NCBI GenBank assembly: GCA_019694345.1
Contig: JAIBCA010000143.1
Coordinates: forward strand, 1 to 64,000
Length of the DNA stretch: 64,000 bases
From: Pyrinomonadaceae bacterium
GTDB taxonomy: Bacteria > Acidobacteriota > Blastocatellia > Pyrinomonadales > Pyrinomonadaceae
Direction: 5' to 3'
Shown: piece after piece, positions 16,312-25,397 of the stretch
Numbering within the stretch: the stretch's first letter is position 1
Layout of the letters: the number at the start of each line of letters is the position of its first letter
The notes under the pieces: model-generated
What the model saw: only the letters and a program-made list of their open reading frames with translations
Told to the model about the DNA's origin: nothing
Database searches by the model: none
Made by a program: the position numbers and the translations under genes

Positions 16312-16512
16312 ATGGCAAACAAAGTTCGAAAATTCAGCCGGCGAACGCTGGCACTTCTGTGGACCGTTCTTGTCGCTGTTGTGATCGGCGTACTCATTTA
16401 CTTTGAGCAAATATCGGTGCTCTACGTGCTTGCGACTCTCTCGCTTGTCGCACTTCTGCTATTCGTAGCATTCGCCGACCTCGAAAAAATAGGTTTCGAC
16501 TCCGGCGAGTAG
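16312..16512 (+). CDS. Small two-helix membrane protein
   Basis: A 66-residue protein with a basic N-terminus (ANKVRKFSRR) and two transmembrane helices (about 12-31 and 34-54) separated by a very short turn, ending in an acidic tail. No family recognised. It has its own promoter-like sequence and precedes the matrixin gene by 22 nt, so the two may be co-transcribed. Confidence 0.65.
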   Translation: MANKVRKFSRRTLALLWTVLVAVVIGVLIYFEQISVLYVLATLSLVALLLFVAFADLEKIGFDSGE

Positions 16513-16534
16513 TTTACACGGCCACGATTCCTTA

Positions 16535-17800
16535 ATGGCTAACTTTCGCAAAATTCTGATCGCCGGACTGGCCGCTCTCATCGCGGTACAGACGGCCTTT
16601 GCCGAACCACCGGGTCCGGTCGCGCAGAAGAAATTGCGATGGAATACCGACACGATACGCATCGCGATTTCTCGGTCGATTCTATCCGCTGCAAACATTA
16701 GCGGTGCAAATGCTATCGATGCCGTCAAGCGTGGTGTACGGGCATGGGAGGCGTCGGCCGGGGTCGAGTTCGAGATCGTGCTGACCGACCGTGAAAGCTC
16801 GAGCGGTCCCGGGGCCGCCGGCGACGGCATCAGCCTCATCACCATCGCGCCGAACGCTGAGAATATGCTCATTTTTGGGCGTGATGACCTCGACGCCGCT
16901 GCCAAGACGCGGATCTTCTATAATCGTAAAGGCTCGATCACCGAGGCCGACATCGTACTCAATCCGACACAACAGTTCTCGACCGACGGTGCGTACGGGG
17001 CTTTTGACCTCGAATCAACGATCACGCATGAGGTCGGCCATTTGCTCGGGCTTCGGCATTCGAACGTCGTCGGTTCGGTCATGTATCCGACGACGGCGAG
17101 GAACGGTTCGCTAGGAATCCCCGGTGTTCTCGCCCGTGAGATCGCCGAAGTGGACATGGCGGGCCTTCGTGAACTGTATTCGCAGTCGGGCGGCGATGCC
17201 TGTTGCGGCGTTGTGAGCGGGAAGTTGACGTCGAACCCGAGAGGCGTAAGGGCGACGGATATCTGGGCGGAGGATGCGTTTGGTCGCGTCGTTGCCGAGA
17301 CAACTGCAGCAACGGATGGCTCTTTCAGATTTGGCGGGATAAATGCTAACTCGGTGTCTGTGTATGCCCGACCATGGGCAAGAGTTGCCGAATATTCGGT
17401 CTTCCCGGTGGGTGACGTCACCTTTTCGGAGGGCGGATCGGCGATCAATCGGCGTGTGCAGCGTCAAGTGCGCGGATTTTCGATCGCGGCGATCGGGCTG
17501 AACGGCCTGCTTAGCGACGCCGCTTTGCGCATGCTGCCGGGACAGACATACAACGTGATATTGGGCGGCGAGCGATTATCGGCCGACGGAATGAACATAT
17601 TTACGACGTCACCGTATTTCGCGATTGACCGCTCGAGCATTCGCGATCTCGATTACGGTGAAGGTGTAACTGCGATCACCTTTGTCATTACGGTCGATGA
17701 CGCGGCACCAGCCGGTAATTATTCGATCTATGCCGCTGACCGTTCAGGTGCGACCGACGCACTCCCGGGGGCGATCATCGTTCCGGCATCGCAGAGGTGA
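16535..17800 (+). CDS. Secreted matrixin-like zinc metalloprotease
   Basis: A 421-residue exported protease. The signal peptide covers residues 1-23 (AVQTAFA). The catalytic domain (about 30-215) carries HEVGHLLGLRH, giving zinc ligands H165, H169 and H175 with E166 as catalytic base, and a Met-turn at M183 (SVMYP), the metzincin/matrixin hallmark. After the catalytic domain come beta-rich modules: a carboxypeptidase-regulatory-like segment (about 222-300) and a C-terminal domain. There is no cysteine-switch prodomain. The likely role is extracellular protein degradation; the substrate is unknown. Confidence 0.92.
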   Translation: MANFRKILIAGLAALIAVQTAFAEPPGPVAQKKLRWNTDTIRIAISRSILSAANISGANAIDAVKRGVRAWEASAGVEFEIVLTDRESSSGPGAAGDGISLITIAPNAENMLIFGRDDLDAAAKTRIFYNRKGSITEADIVLNPTQQFSTDGAYGAFDLESTITHEVGHLLGLRHSNVVGSVMYPTTARNGSLGIPGVLAREIAEVDMAGLRELYSQSGGDACCGVVSGKLTSNPRGVRATDIWAEDAFGRVVAETTAATDGSFRFGGINANSVSVYARPWARVAEYSVFPVGDVTFSEGGSAINRRVQRQVRGFSIAAIGLNGLLSDAALRMLPGQTYNVILGGERLSADGMNIFTTSPYFAIDRSSIRDLDYGEGVTAITFVITVDDAAPAGNYSIYAADRSGATDALPGAIIVPASQR

Positions 17801-17845
17801 TGGCAGACGCCGAGAATCAGTTCCGGACGGACGGAAGCGATTTAG

Positions 17846-17873
17846 TTGCAATTTGATATTGATTGTGCATAAT
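17846..17873 (+). promoter_or_regulatory. Sigma-70 promoter for the candidate small RNA
   Basis: TTGCAA (17846-17851), 16-nt spacer, CATAAT (17868-17873). Initiation is expected near 17880, exactly where a three-hairpin element begins. Confidence 0.5.
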
Positions 17874-17879
17874 CAGAAA

Positions 17880-17969
17880 TGTTCACCCCCCAAAAGGTGG
17901 ACATGTTACACGCTGTGAGGACGTGTAACGCAGGGGCGACGGTGTGGGAGACGTCGCCCTTTTCTTTTT
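17880..17969 (+). ncRNA. Candidate small RNA of about 90 nt (three hairpins and terminator)
   Basis: Three stem-loops follow a promoter-like sequence within 90 nt. Hairpin 1: GTTCACC/GGTGGAC (17881-17887 with 17896-17902), loop CCCCAAAA. Hairpin 2: GTTACACG/CGTGTAAC (17905-17912 with 17922-17929). Hairpin 3: GGGCGACG/CGTCGCCC (17934-17941 with 17952-17959), followed by a T-rich run, an excellent intrinsic terminator. No open frame with a ribosome site fits. The C-rich loop of hairpin 1 could pair with Shine-Dalgarno sequences. I recognise no known riboswitch or sRNA family. It occupies the 304-nt gap between the matrixin and transporter genes. Confidence 0.55.
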
Positions 17970-18032
17970 AAATGACGTCTAACGAGCTTTGAATTGATGG
18001 TTCGGACGCGTTTTTTTCAAATTCGGAAATTC

Positions 18033-18041
18033 TGATATCAT
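18033..18041 (+). promoter_or_regulatory. Extended -10 promoter for the transporter gene
   Basis: TG-A-TATCAT (18033-18041) is an extended -10 element; no convincing -35 box is needed or seen. Initiation near 18048 gives a 57-nt leader that contains the hairpin at 18059. Confidence 0.4.
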
Positions 18042-18058
18042 ACTGCTCATACTCGGTT

Positions 18059-18092
18059 GCACCGCAGGCTGGTTAGGTTATGCGGTGCTTTT
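18059..18092 (+). terminator. Terminator-like hairpin in the transporter leader
   Basis: GCACCGCA (18059-18066) pairs with TGCGGTGC (18081-18088) around a 14-nt loop and is followed by TTTT, ending 12 nt before the ATG at 18105. As it lies downstream of the likely promoter, it could attenuate transcription or mask the ribosome site. Confidence 0.45.
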
Positions 18093-18104
18093 GTATCTCG
18101 ATTT

Positions 18105-20111
18105 ATGAAAAAGGCGTCGTCCGGCTGGTTGAAGAAATGGCTATATCGCGGTGTCCCGGAGATCGAGGGGCCGCATGAGCCTGAAGGCCGACATCACCAG
18201 CATTCCTGGTGGAAGGTGATGTGTTTGACCGGTGTCGATTATTTTTCGACTCTCGGTTATCAGCCCGGCATCGCTTTTCTGGCCGCGGGTGTACTTTCAC
18301 CGTTTGCCACGTTCGTCCTCGTCCTACTTACGCTTTTCGGGGCTCTGCCAATGTACAAGCGGGTGGCCGAGGAGAGCCCGCACGGTGATGGTTCGATATC
18401 GATGCTCGAAAGGCTCCTTTCCCGCTGGAAGGGCAAGATGTTCGTGCTGATCCTGCTCGGGTTTGTCGCGACCAGCTTTATCATAACCATCACGCTTTCG
18501 GCAGCCGACGCCACCGCTCACATTGTCGAAAATCCTTTTGTCCACGAACATCTTAAATTCCTAAATCACGAGATAATCGTGACGCTGGTGTTGATCATAT
18601 TGCTCGGGGCCGTATTCTTGAAGGGCTTTAATGAGGCGATCGGCATCGCGGTGGCGATAGTGGCGGCTTATCTTGTTCTCAACGTGATCGTCATTTCGTT
18701 TGGGCTTTACGAGATATTCTGGGTGCGGCCCGAGGTTTTCGTGAATTGGCAGCAGCTGGTCTGGTCAGATAAGAATGTGGGCGGAAGCGTGTTTTGGCTT
18801 GTAATTGGCTCTCTTTGGTTCTTTCCCAAATTGGCCCTCGGCCTTTCCGGTTTTGAGACGGGGGTTGTCGTAATGCCGCTCGTTAGGAGCGATGTTAAGG
18901 GCTCTGACGGAACGAAAGCCGAAGTGCATCGGACCGAATACTCGGACGAAGACCTGTCGGAAGAGGAACGAAATATTCTCAATGGCCGCATTCGAAACGG
19001 CAAAAAGCTGTTGAGCGGTGCGGCGATCATAATGAGCTTTTTGCTCATCGGCAGCAGCATCATAACGTCGATGCTCATTCCGGCGGATAAATTCCAGCCG
19101 GGCGGCGAGGCGGCAGGAAGAGCGATCTCATTCCTCGCCCACGAGATGCTTGGAGACGTCTTCGGGACGTTCTACGATATCTCGACGATAATGATCCTTT
19201 GGTTCGCGGGGGCATCGGCGATGGCGGGCCTGCTGAACATAGTCCCGAGATATTTGCCGCGTTACGGCATGGCACCGGACTGGGCGCGAGCCACACGGCC
19301 ATTGGTCCTGGTATTTACGGTCATCTGCGGTGTTGTTACCGTATTGTTCGAAGCCGACGTGACGGCTCAGGGCGGAGCTTACGCCACGGGCGTTCTGGTG
19401 CTGATGACATCGGCAGCGGTTGCGGTCTCGATCTCGGAGTGGCGGCGATCCAACAAGGTCTGGATGGCGTTCGCTGTCATCACGCTTGTTTTCATTTATA
19501 CGGTGATCGTGGGCATCATCGAGCAACCAAGCGGTATCAAGATCGCGTCGTTCTTTATCTTCGCGATCATCGCGACGTCGTTCATTTCGCGGGCAATGCG
19601 ATCGACTGAGATACGTATCGACAAGATCGAACTCGACGATGCCGCCCGGGCTTTTCTGGACGAACTGGACGAGGAAGGCGAGTTTCGCATTGTGACCAAT
19701 CGACGCGAGACCGGTGACGTAACTGAATACCGATTCAAGGAACACGAAAAGCGGGTCGATAATCATATACCGTCGTCCGATCCGGTGCTCTTTTACGAGA
19801 TCGAACCGGGCGATTCCTCGGAGTTCAAGGGTAAGCTCTTTATCCGAGGGGTCGATATTGAGGGTTATAAGGTACTTCGCACCCAAGCTCCCGCCGTGCC
19901 GAACGCTATCGCGGCATTCTTGCTTTACATCCGGGACACAAAGGGTAAAATACCGCACGTCTATTTCGGTTGGAGCGAAGGAAATCCGATAATGTACCTG
20001 GCGAGGTACATCCTCTTCGGTGAGGGGGACACCGCACCGGTAACCCGTGAGATATTAAGGCAGGCTGAGGCCGATCCGGAAATGCGGCCGAGCGTTCATG
20101 TTGGAGGCTAG
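18105..20111 (+). CDS. APC/KUP-superfamily transporter with cytosolic C-terminal domain
   Basis: A 668-residue inner-membrane transporter. About 12 transmembrane helices lie between residues 40 and 505; the first begins [20 protein letters not shown], with the glycine/proline breaks typical of APC-fold carriers. A long charged loop (about 265-300) interrupts the bundle. The C-terminal ~150 residues are soluble ([16 protein letters not shown] onward). Size and a large cytosolic tail recall KimA/KUP potassium importers, but amino-acid permeases also fit; the substrate is unresolved. I chose the ATG at 18105 because the longer frame would translate the leader hairpin. Confidence 0.8.
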   Translation: MKKASSGWLKKWLYRGVPEIEGPHEPEGRHHQHSWWKVMCLTGVDYFSTLGYQPGIAFLAAGVLSPFATFVLVLLTLFGALPMYKRVAEESPHGDGSISMLERLLSRWKGKMFVLILLGFVATSFIITITLSAADATAHIVENPFVHEHLKFLNHEIIVTLVLIILLGAVFLKGFNEAIGIAVAIVAAYLVLNVIVISFGLYEIFWVRPEVFVNWQQLVWSDKNVGGSVFWLVIGSLWFFPKLALGLSGFETGVVVMPLVRSDVKGSDGTKAEVHRTEYSDEDLSEEERNILNGRIRNGKKLLSGAAIIMSFLLIGSSIITSMLIPADKFQPGGEAAGRAISFLAHEMLGDVFGTFYDISTIMILWFAGASAMAGLLNIVPRYLPRYGMAPDWARATRPLVLVFTVICGVVTVLFEADVTAQGGAYATGVLVLMTSAAVAVSISEWRRSNKVWMAFAVITLVFIYTVIVGIIEQPSGIKIASFFIFAIIATSFISRAMRSTEIRIDKIELDDAARAFLDELDEEGEFRIVTNRRETGDVTEYRFKEHEKRVDNHIPSSDPVLFYEIEPGDSSEFKGKLFIRGVDIEGYKVLRTQAPAVPNAIAAFLLYIRDTKGKIPHVYFGWSEGNPIMYLARYILFGEGDTAPVTREILRQAEADPEMRPSVHVGG

Positions 20112-20117
20112 GTCGCT

Positions 20118-20480
20118 CTAAGCCGCGGCGTTGTGAGCACTATCGGTCTGTTTGATATAGCACGATCGGCAATAGACCGGACGGCCCTGCGACGGAAAAA
20201 ACGGCACTGTCGTGACCGCTGAACAACTGGCACACTCGGCCGAAACCTCGATATGCCGCCTTTGGCCCGTGGCCTGGGCGTTCTCGATCGCCGCCAGTCG
20301 TGCATTCTTCAGCTTTTTGCACGGTTTGCAGCGTTTCGGCGGATTTTGAAGACTCTTGTCGCGGTAGAATTGCTGTTCGCCGGCGGTCCACACAAACTCA
20401 CCGTGACAGTCGACGCAACGGATCGGCTGGTCGGTGAACTCAGATACTTCGCCTACTGATTCCGGATCGGCTGCGGCCAT
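20118..20480 (-). CDS. Double zinc-ribbon protein
   Basis: A 120-residue cytoplasmic protein with two metal-binding modules. The first matches the zf_Tbcl-type ribbon: CVDCHGEFVWTAGEQQFY, then PPKRCKPC. The second has CASC, then VPFFPSQGRPVYCRSCY. The ATG at 20480 begins right before the first module; an upstream in-frame start adds 50 residues without domain features. Such proteins are common in bacterial genomes with no established role. It converges on the transporter gene, 6 nt apart. Confidence 0.8.
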   Translation of the reverse strand: MAAADPESVGEVSEFTDQPIRCVDCHGEFVWTAGEQQFYRDKSLQNPPKRCKPCKKLKNARLAAIENAQATGQRRHIEVSAECASCSAVTTVPFFPSQGRPVYCRSCYIKQTDSAHNAAA

Positions 20481-20666
20481 AAGAGCTGATGATCGGTCTC
20501 CTGGCCAAAGGCTTGAACCCGAGTGGCCGGAGCGAAAGGACCGGCAAATCAAACTGCCATCTGACGCGGCCCTGGTGTTTCTAAATCGATGAAAATGACC
20601 ATACATCCAACAGATTTTTGTGTCAAGCAAAATGGTATTACCAGATCGGCTAAATAGTATCCAATT

Positions 20667-21938
20667 ATGAAAGTATTAGTCATCGGCTCGGGCGGACGGG
20701 AACACGCGATATGCGTGGCATTCAGCAAGAGTTCGCGTATCAGCAAGTTGTATTGTGCGAACGGCAACGCCGGGATCGCAAGGGTGGCCGAGTGCGTTAG
20801 CTTGAAACCGGATGATATCGGCGGTCTTAGGGCGTTTGCCGCCGAGCACTCGATCGATCTGACCTTTGTCGGCGGCGAAACGCCGCTCGCACTTGGGATC
20901 GTTGACGAATTCGAAAAACAGGGCCTGCGGATCATCGGGCCAACGGCCGCCGCCGCCCGGCTCGAAGCCAGCAAGGCCTTCGCCAAGGACTTTATGGCGA
21001 GACATGGAGTTCCAACAGCGAACTATGTGACGGCATTTTCGCCCGCGGCCGCGGTTGCCGAGTTGGAAACAGGGGCTTTCGGTGACGATTCGATGCCCGT
21101 AGTTGTGAAAGCTGACGGGTTAGCGGCCGGAAAGGGCGTGGTAGTCGCGCTAAACCGGGCTGAGGCGATCGCAGCCATTAATGAGATGGCGGACCTTGTC
21201 GGGGCAGATGCCGCCGAAAAGATCGTACTCGAAGAGTGTATGTTCGGCCGCGAGGTTTCGCTGCTTCTGTTTGCCGACGGCGAGGGGTACTCGCTTATGC
21301 CGCCGACACGCGACCACAAACGGATCGGCGAGAGCGACACCGGCCCGAATACCGGCGGGATGGGCACTTTCACCGATAGGGCACTGCTAACGGACGATCA
21401 ACTGGCCGTGATCGAAGAAACGGTGATCAAGCCGACTCTGCGGGGCTGTCAGAGCGAAGGCTTTGGTTTCCGAGGGATACTGTTTCTCGGTCTGATGATG
21501 ACCGACGGCGGGCCGAAACTGCTCGAATACAATGTCCGCTTTGGCGACCCGGAAACGCAGTCGATCCTCATCAGGCTTGAGACCGATCTGGTCGACATAT
21601 GCGAAGCGATGCTCGACGGAACGCTTGGCAACCTCTCGATCAAATGGCGAGAGGGCAATTCGGCCTGCATTATTCTGGCCGCGAAGAATTACCCTGCAAA
21701 GCCGCGGATCGGTGACATGATCTATGGTATCGAGGACGCCGAGGCATTGGAGAATGTTGAGGTTTTTCACGCCGGCACATCAGCTCTGACAGACGACGAA
21801 TTTTACACTGCCGGAGGGCGCGTACTCGGTGTCACGGCCTCCGGCGAAGATCTTCAGACTGCGCTTTCGACGGCCTATAAGGCGGCCGGTATGATCAGAT
21901 TCGATGGGATGCAGTTTCGGCGGGACATCGGAAAATAA
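20667..21938 (+). CDS. purD: Phosphoribosylamine-glycine ligase
   Basis: A 423-residue enzyme joining 5-phosphoribosylamine and glycine with ATP to form GAR, the second step of purine synthesis. The N-terminus MKVLVIGSGGREHAI is diagnostic. The ATP-grasp core shows VVKADGLAAGKGVVVA, RDHKRIGESDTGPNTGGMG and LEYNVRFGDPETQ. Length is normal. It stands alone, divergent from the zinc-ribbon gene, whereas purD is often clustered with purH or purN; purA lies 30 kb away in this window. Confidence 0.97.
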   Translation: MKVLVIGSGGREHAICVAFSKSSRISKLYCANGNAGIARVAECVSLKPDDIGGLRAFAAEHSIDLTFVGGETPLALGIVDEFEKQGLRIIGPTAAAARLEASKAFAKDFMARHGVPTANYVTAFSPAAAVAELETGAFGDDSMPVVVKADGLAAGKGVVVALNRAEAIAAINEMADLVGADAAEKIVLEECMFGREVSLLLFADGEGYSLMPPTRDHKRIGESDTGPNTGGMGTFTDRALLTDDQLAVIEETVIKPTLRGCQSEGFGFRGILFLGLMMTDGGPKLLEYNVRFGDPETQSILIRLETDLVDICEAMLDGTLGNLSIKWREGNSACIILAAKNYPAKPRIGDMIYGIEDAEALENVEVFHAGTSALTDDEFYTAGGRVLGVTASGEDLQTALSTAYKAAGMIRFDGMQFRRDIGK

Positions 21939-21959
21939 TTGCCATAAGCTTGAAATGGT

Positions 21960-22946
21960 TCAGCTATTTGAGATCGCAACCGACTTTCGATCGAATTCGT
22001 CAGCTTCCTTGACCAGTCCATTTTTTCTGCAGAACATTGCCAGCGTTTTGTACCTTGAGGCTTGATCAGCGTTAGAGATCCAGCAGATCTTTGCCGTGCA
22101 CTCGGGGCATGCATCGATCGGACGCCGGTCAGTCTCGCCGAGGTGATTGGTGCCGCTCATCAGGCACTCGTACTTGGTGCAGTGACGCATCGAGAACATG
22201 TGGCCGGTCTCGTGGGCACCGATCTTGATGGTCCGCCGAAGAAACGTATCAAAGTCGGCGTTGTCGTCGAGCCGGGCGAGCGACCAGACACCGACGCGGT
22301 TCTCGAGGCTCGCCTGGCCGAATACATAGGCCATCGACGGATCGGGGAATAGGTCCTCCGGCGTGAAGGCGATCAAAGCTGCGGCATCGGCCGGCAGCAA
22401 CGGTTTCAAAAGCTCGTCGAGAATGTAGCCGGTTCTGACCTGTTCGACCTTGGTGTACGTATTTCGCCTGGAATCCTTGATCCTCAATGGCCTCTTGATC
22501 GGCCGAGCCGGAAGCATCTTGATCGCCAAGCCGTAAAATGCCTCAATGTAACCTGACGCGATCGCGACGATCTTCGTCTGCTGCGGAGTGAACGTGCCGA
22601 GCGGCAGGATGTATATCGCGTCTCGTTCCCTGGTGGGCTTCACCGGGTCGGCGTCAAGATATTCGTCGAACGTCTGGCCGGGCTCATTGTGCGAGGCGAG
22701 CCAGTCATAGGCGGCCGGCTTTGCCATCGGCTTAAAGAATGGCTCGATCTTTTTGATATTGTCACGAAGCTCTTTCCGTTCCTTCTTGGCCTCGCGGGCC
22801 GCCGACATATTAGATGCAGGTGTATCGCCGGACCGTGAACAACCTGCCGGCAGCAAGGCCGACAACGCCAAAAGCGCAATGAATGCCGCCGTTCGCCGCA
22901 CATGTGGAACTAAATGTCTTGGTTTGGTCACAATGACGAAGGCCAT
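21960..22946 (-). CDS. Archaemetzincin-like metalloprotease, predicted lipoprotein
   Basis: A 328-residue metalloprotease of the archaemetzincin (M54) type. The signature HETGHMFSMRHC, then ECLM, DRRP and CPECTAKIC, matches HExxHxxGxxHC-x4-C-x-M plus a distal CxxC, with Ser in place of the usual Gly. The three histidines would bind the catalytic zinc and the cysteines a structural zinc. Unlike typical cytosolic members it starts with a lipoprotein signal ending LLPAGCSRSG, so it should be membrane-anchored outside the cytoplasm. An ATG at 22982 is an alternative start. Next to a TPR-protein gene on the same strand. Confidence 0.85.
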   Translation of the reverse strand: MAFVIVTKPRHLVPHVRRTAAFIALLALSALLPAGCSRSGDTPASNMSAAREAKKERKELRDNIKKIEPFFKPMAKPAAYDWLASHNEPGQTFDEYLDADPVKPTRERDAIYILPLGTFTPQQTKIVAIASGYIEAFYGLAIKMLPARPIKRPLRIKDSRRNTYTKVEQVRTGYILDELLKPLLPADAAALIAFTPEDLFPDPSMAYVFGQASLENRVGVWSLARLDDNADFDTFLRRTIKIGAHETGHMFSMRHCTKYECLMSGTNHLGETDRRPIDACPECTAKICWISNADQASRYKTLAMFCRKNGLVKEADEFDRKSVAISNS

Positions 22947-23004
22947 ACTTTTTTCGTAAAGTCCCACACCCGAAGTCCACATTCAACGTCGAACCGCTGT
23001 GAGT

Positions 23005-24093
23005 CTATTTGGCTGCCTGAAACGCCTTGGACCACGCCAAAAATGATCCGAACTTTTCGTTGTTGGCCTCGAGCCAGGTCATCGCGTCCTTTTTGCCGCT
23101 GATATAAAGGACCATGTATCCGAACGGTTCGAGATGGCCTTTCTTTTTCAACTCGACCAAAAAGGGAATGTAATTTTTTCCGACAAATGACGAACCGAGT
23201 TTCTTGTCTTCGGCCAATAGTCCGATGACGGTGCCGAGGGCCTCGACGAACACCTCGTTTTCCGACTTATTTTTGTCTTTATCGCTTTTGACGGTGGTGA
23301 GCGTTCCCAACATCAAGTCGTACATTCCGAAGTCGCCCTCGTCTTTTGGAGCATTCATATCCATAAAGATATTGATGCTGCCCGTTTTAGGGTCCTTTTC
23401 GGCCGGCTTTAGCACTTCGGTGATTATGTTTGCCGCGGTCGCTGAACGCTTTGAGTTGTATTCGAGTGTAAGAAACCTCGCTGCGGCGGCAAATGCCGGT
23501 ATCCTATATTTTGTTCCCTGATAGACGACCGACAAGAGGTAATGCGGACTCGCATAGGCAAAATTGGTCTCAACTGCCTTTTTAAGTTCGGCACGTGCCT
23601 CGACATATTTCTTTTGGCGAACGTACGTCACGCCGATGTTGTAATAGACGCTCGAGAGGTGTCTCGCCATCCCAACATCGCTTTTGAGTATACTTTCAGC
23701 TTCGCGGTAGATCTTCAGGGCGTCATCACCTTTGCCAACATCATCGAGGCAATTTGCCATGATCGAATAGAACATAGCGAGCTCGTCCGACTTATATTTG
23801 GCTCCCAGGTAGGCAGTTTCCATCGCTTTGTCGCGGTCCCCCTTTGCATAAAGGCTGAGGGCCTTTTCGTAAATGGCGATGGTCGCGTCAGCGTTGCCGG
23901 CGAGTATCTTGTCGTATTGTGCGATGGCTTCGTCGTAGCGCTTGGCGTCGTGATGTACGATGCCGGCATTTAACGTCTTATTTTCCTCGGCCGAAAGCGT
24001 CGATGGCAGTTGGGTTGGTTTGGGGAGCTTTTGGGCAGTGACGGCGATAGCCAAAAGACATATTGTGAGAATCGGGAAAAGCAGCTTTTTCAT
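23005..24093 (-). CDS. Secreted TPR-repeat protein
   Basis: A 362-residue exported protein. A signal peptide (MKKLLFPILTICLLAIAVTA) is followed by about six TPR-like helix pairs, for example NAGIVHHDAKRYDEAIAQYDKIL, YNIGVTYVRQKKYVEARAELKKAV. The C-terminal ~100 residues lack clear repeats. AGGAG 7 nt before the ATG at 24093 fixes the start; an in-frame ATG 36 nt upstream is less likely. TPR proteins in the periplasm usually scaffold other proteins; no partner is evident except the protease gene 58 nt downstream. Confidence 0.85.
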   Translation of the reverse strand: MKKLLFPILTICLLAIAVTAQKLPKPTQLPSTLSAEENKTLNAGIVHHDAKRYDEAIAQYDKILAGNADATIAIYEKALSLYAKGDRDKAMETAYLGAKYKSDELAMFYSIMANCLDDVGKGDDALKIYREAESILKSDVGMARHLSSVYYNIGVTYVRQKKYVEARAELKKAVETNFAYASPHYLLSVVYQGTKYRIPAFAAAARFLTLEYNSKRSATAANIITEVLKPAEKDPKTGSINIFMDMNAPKDEGDFGMYDLMLGTLTTVKSDKDKNKSENEVFVEALGTVIGLLAEDKKLGSSFVGKNYIPFLVELKKKGHLEPFGYMVLYISGKKDAMTWLEANNEKFGSFLAWSKAFQAAK

Positions 24094-24178
24094 TTTCGGA
24101 CTCCTATCGGAACTTGTTTGGGTGAACAATTAATATGATGCCGGAGATCCGAAAAGGTTCCCGCATCCGAATAAAAAA

Positions 24179-25345
24179 TCAATAATCGGCGACGGACGCC
24201 GTGTAGCCTTCGAAATTCCGCCGCATTTCGGCCAGTGAATCGCCGCCAAATTTCTCCCGCATCGCATTGGCGAGCACAATGGCAAGCATGGCCTCACATA
24301 TAACGCCGGCCGCCGGAACGGCGGTTATGTCGGAGCGTTCGAACGCAGCATCGCTCGGCTCCTTGGAGTCGATATCGACCGATCTCAGGGCCTTTCTAAG
24401 CGTCGAGATCGGCTTCATGTAGCCGCGAACGCGAAGCTCCTCGCCATTGGTGATGCCGCCCTCGAGCCCGCCGGCCCGATTGGTTTGACGCTTAAAAGAG
24501 CCGCTCTCGTGAAATATCTCGTCGTGGACCTCGGATCCGCGCTTTCCCGCGTTTGCGACACCGGTGCCGAGCTCAACGGCCTTGATAGCGTGAACGGACA
24601 TCAGCGCCTGAGCAATACGGCCGTCGAGCTTCTCATTCCACGCGGTATGTGAACCGAGCCCGACCGGCAGACCCTTTGCCACCACCTCGACAATGCCGCC
24701 GAGAGTATCGCCCTCAAGTTTTGCTTCGTCGACGAGTTTCATCATCTCTTTTTGACTCAGCTCATCAACGCAGTTCAGAGGCGAATCGATCGGAATCGCC
24801 GCGATCTCGTCCCATTCCCGCCAAAGGGGAACAACCTGAATATGCCCAAGCTTGATAACGTGGCTACGGATCTCGGTGCCGAACGCCGCAAGCAATTGAC
24901 GGGCGATCGCTCCGCACGCCACCCGGGCCGCAGTTTCTCGGGCCGAGGCCCGTTCGAGTATGTCACGAAGGTCGCGGGTCTGATATTTCTGTCCGCCGGC
25001 GAGATCGGCATGGCCGGGACGCGGGCGCGTGACGGCACGCGGGTTTTTGGGCTCGGCGTCGAGCGGTTCGGTGGACATCACGTCTTCCCAATGCACGAAA
25101 TCGTCATTTCTGACCATCATCGCGATCGGTGAACCGAGTGCCTCGCCGTGCCTTACGCCCGACAGTATCTCGACCTTATCCGTCTCGATCTTCATTCTGC
25201 CGCCGCGGCCGTAGCCCTGTTGACGCCGCCACAGTTGATGGTTGATCGCATCGATGTCGATCGAGAGGCCCGAAGGGACACCTTCGACTATGACTACAAG
25301 TGCCTTGCCGTGTGATTCGCCTGCGGTGGTGAATTTGAAATACAT
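24179..25345 (-). CDS. aroC: Chorismate synthase
   Basis: A 388-residue enzyme converting EPSP to chorismate with reduced FMN, the last shikimate-pathway step. Signatures: [20 protein letters not shown] at the start, [35 protein letters not shown] and the C-terminal [17 protein letters not shown]. Full length. PabB, which consumes chorismate for folate, is encoded 6 kb away on the same strand. Confidence 0.98.
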   Translation of the reverse strand: MYFKFTTAGESHGKALVVIVEGVPSGLSIDIDAINHQLWRRQQGYGRGGRMKIETDKVEILSGVRHGEALGSPIAMMVRNDDFVHWEDVMSTEPLDAEPKNPRAVTRPRPGHADLAGGQKYQTRDLRDILERASARETAARVACGAIARQLLAAFGTEIRSHVIKLGHIQVVPLWREWDEIAAIPIDSPLNCVDELSQKEMMKLVDEAKLEGDTLGGIVEVVAKGLPVGLGSHTAWNEKLDGRIAQALMSVHAIKAVELGTGVANAGKRGSEVHDEIFHESGSFKRQTNRAGGLEGGITNGEELRVRGYMKPISTLRKALRSVDIDSKEPSDAAFERSDITAVPAAGVICEAMLAIVLANAMREKFGGDSLAEMRRNFEGYTASVADY

Positions 25346-25397
25346 ATAGAAATTTAATCACAGTTCAGAGCCGGTGAGCACAAATAAATTTGAATTC

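Noticed and set aside
17880-17969. Known riboswitch (c-di-AMP, fluoride, guanidine, ZTP types considered)
   Set aside because: None of the conserved core sequences I know is present, and the element ends in a terminator well before the transporter's own promoter.
19128-19958. A 276-codon minus-strand frame
   Set aside because: Antisense to the transporter's C-terminal half, with shadow-type composition and no start signal.
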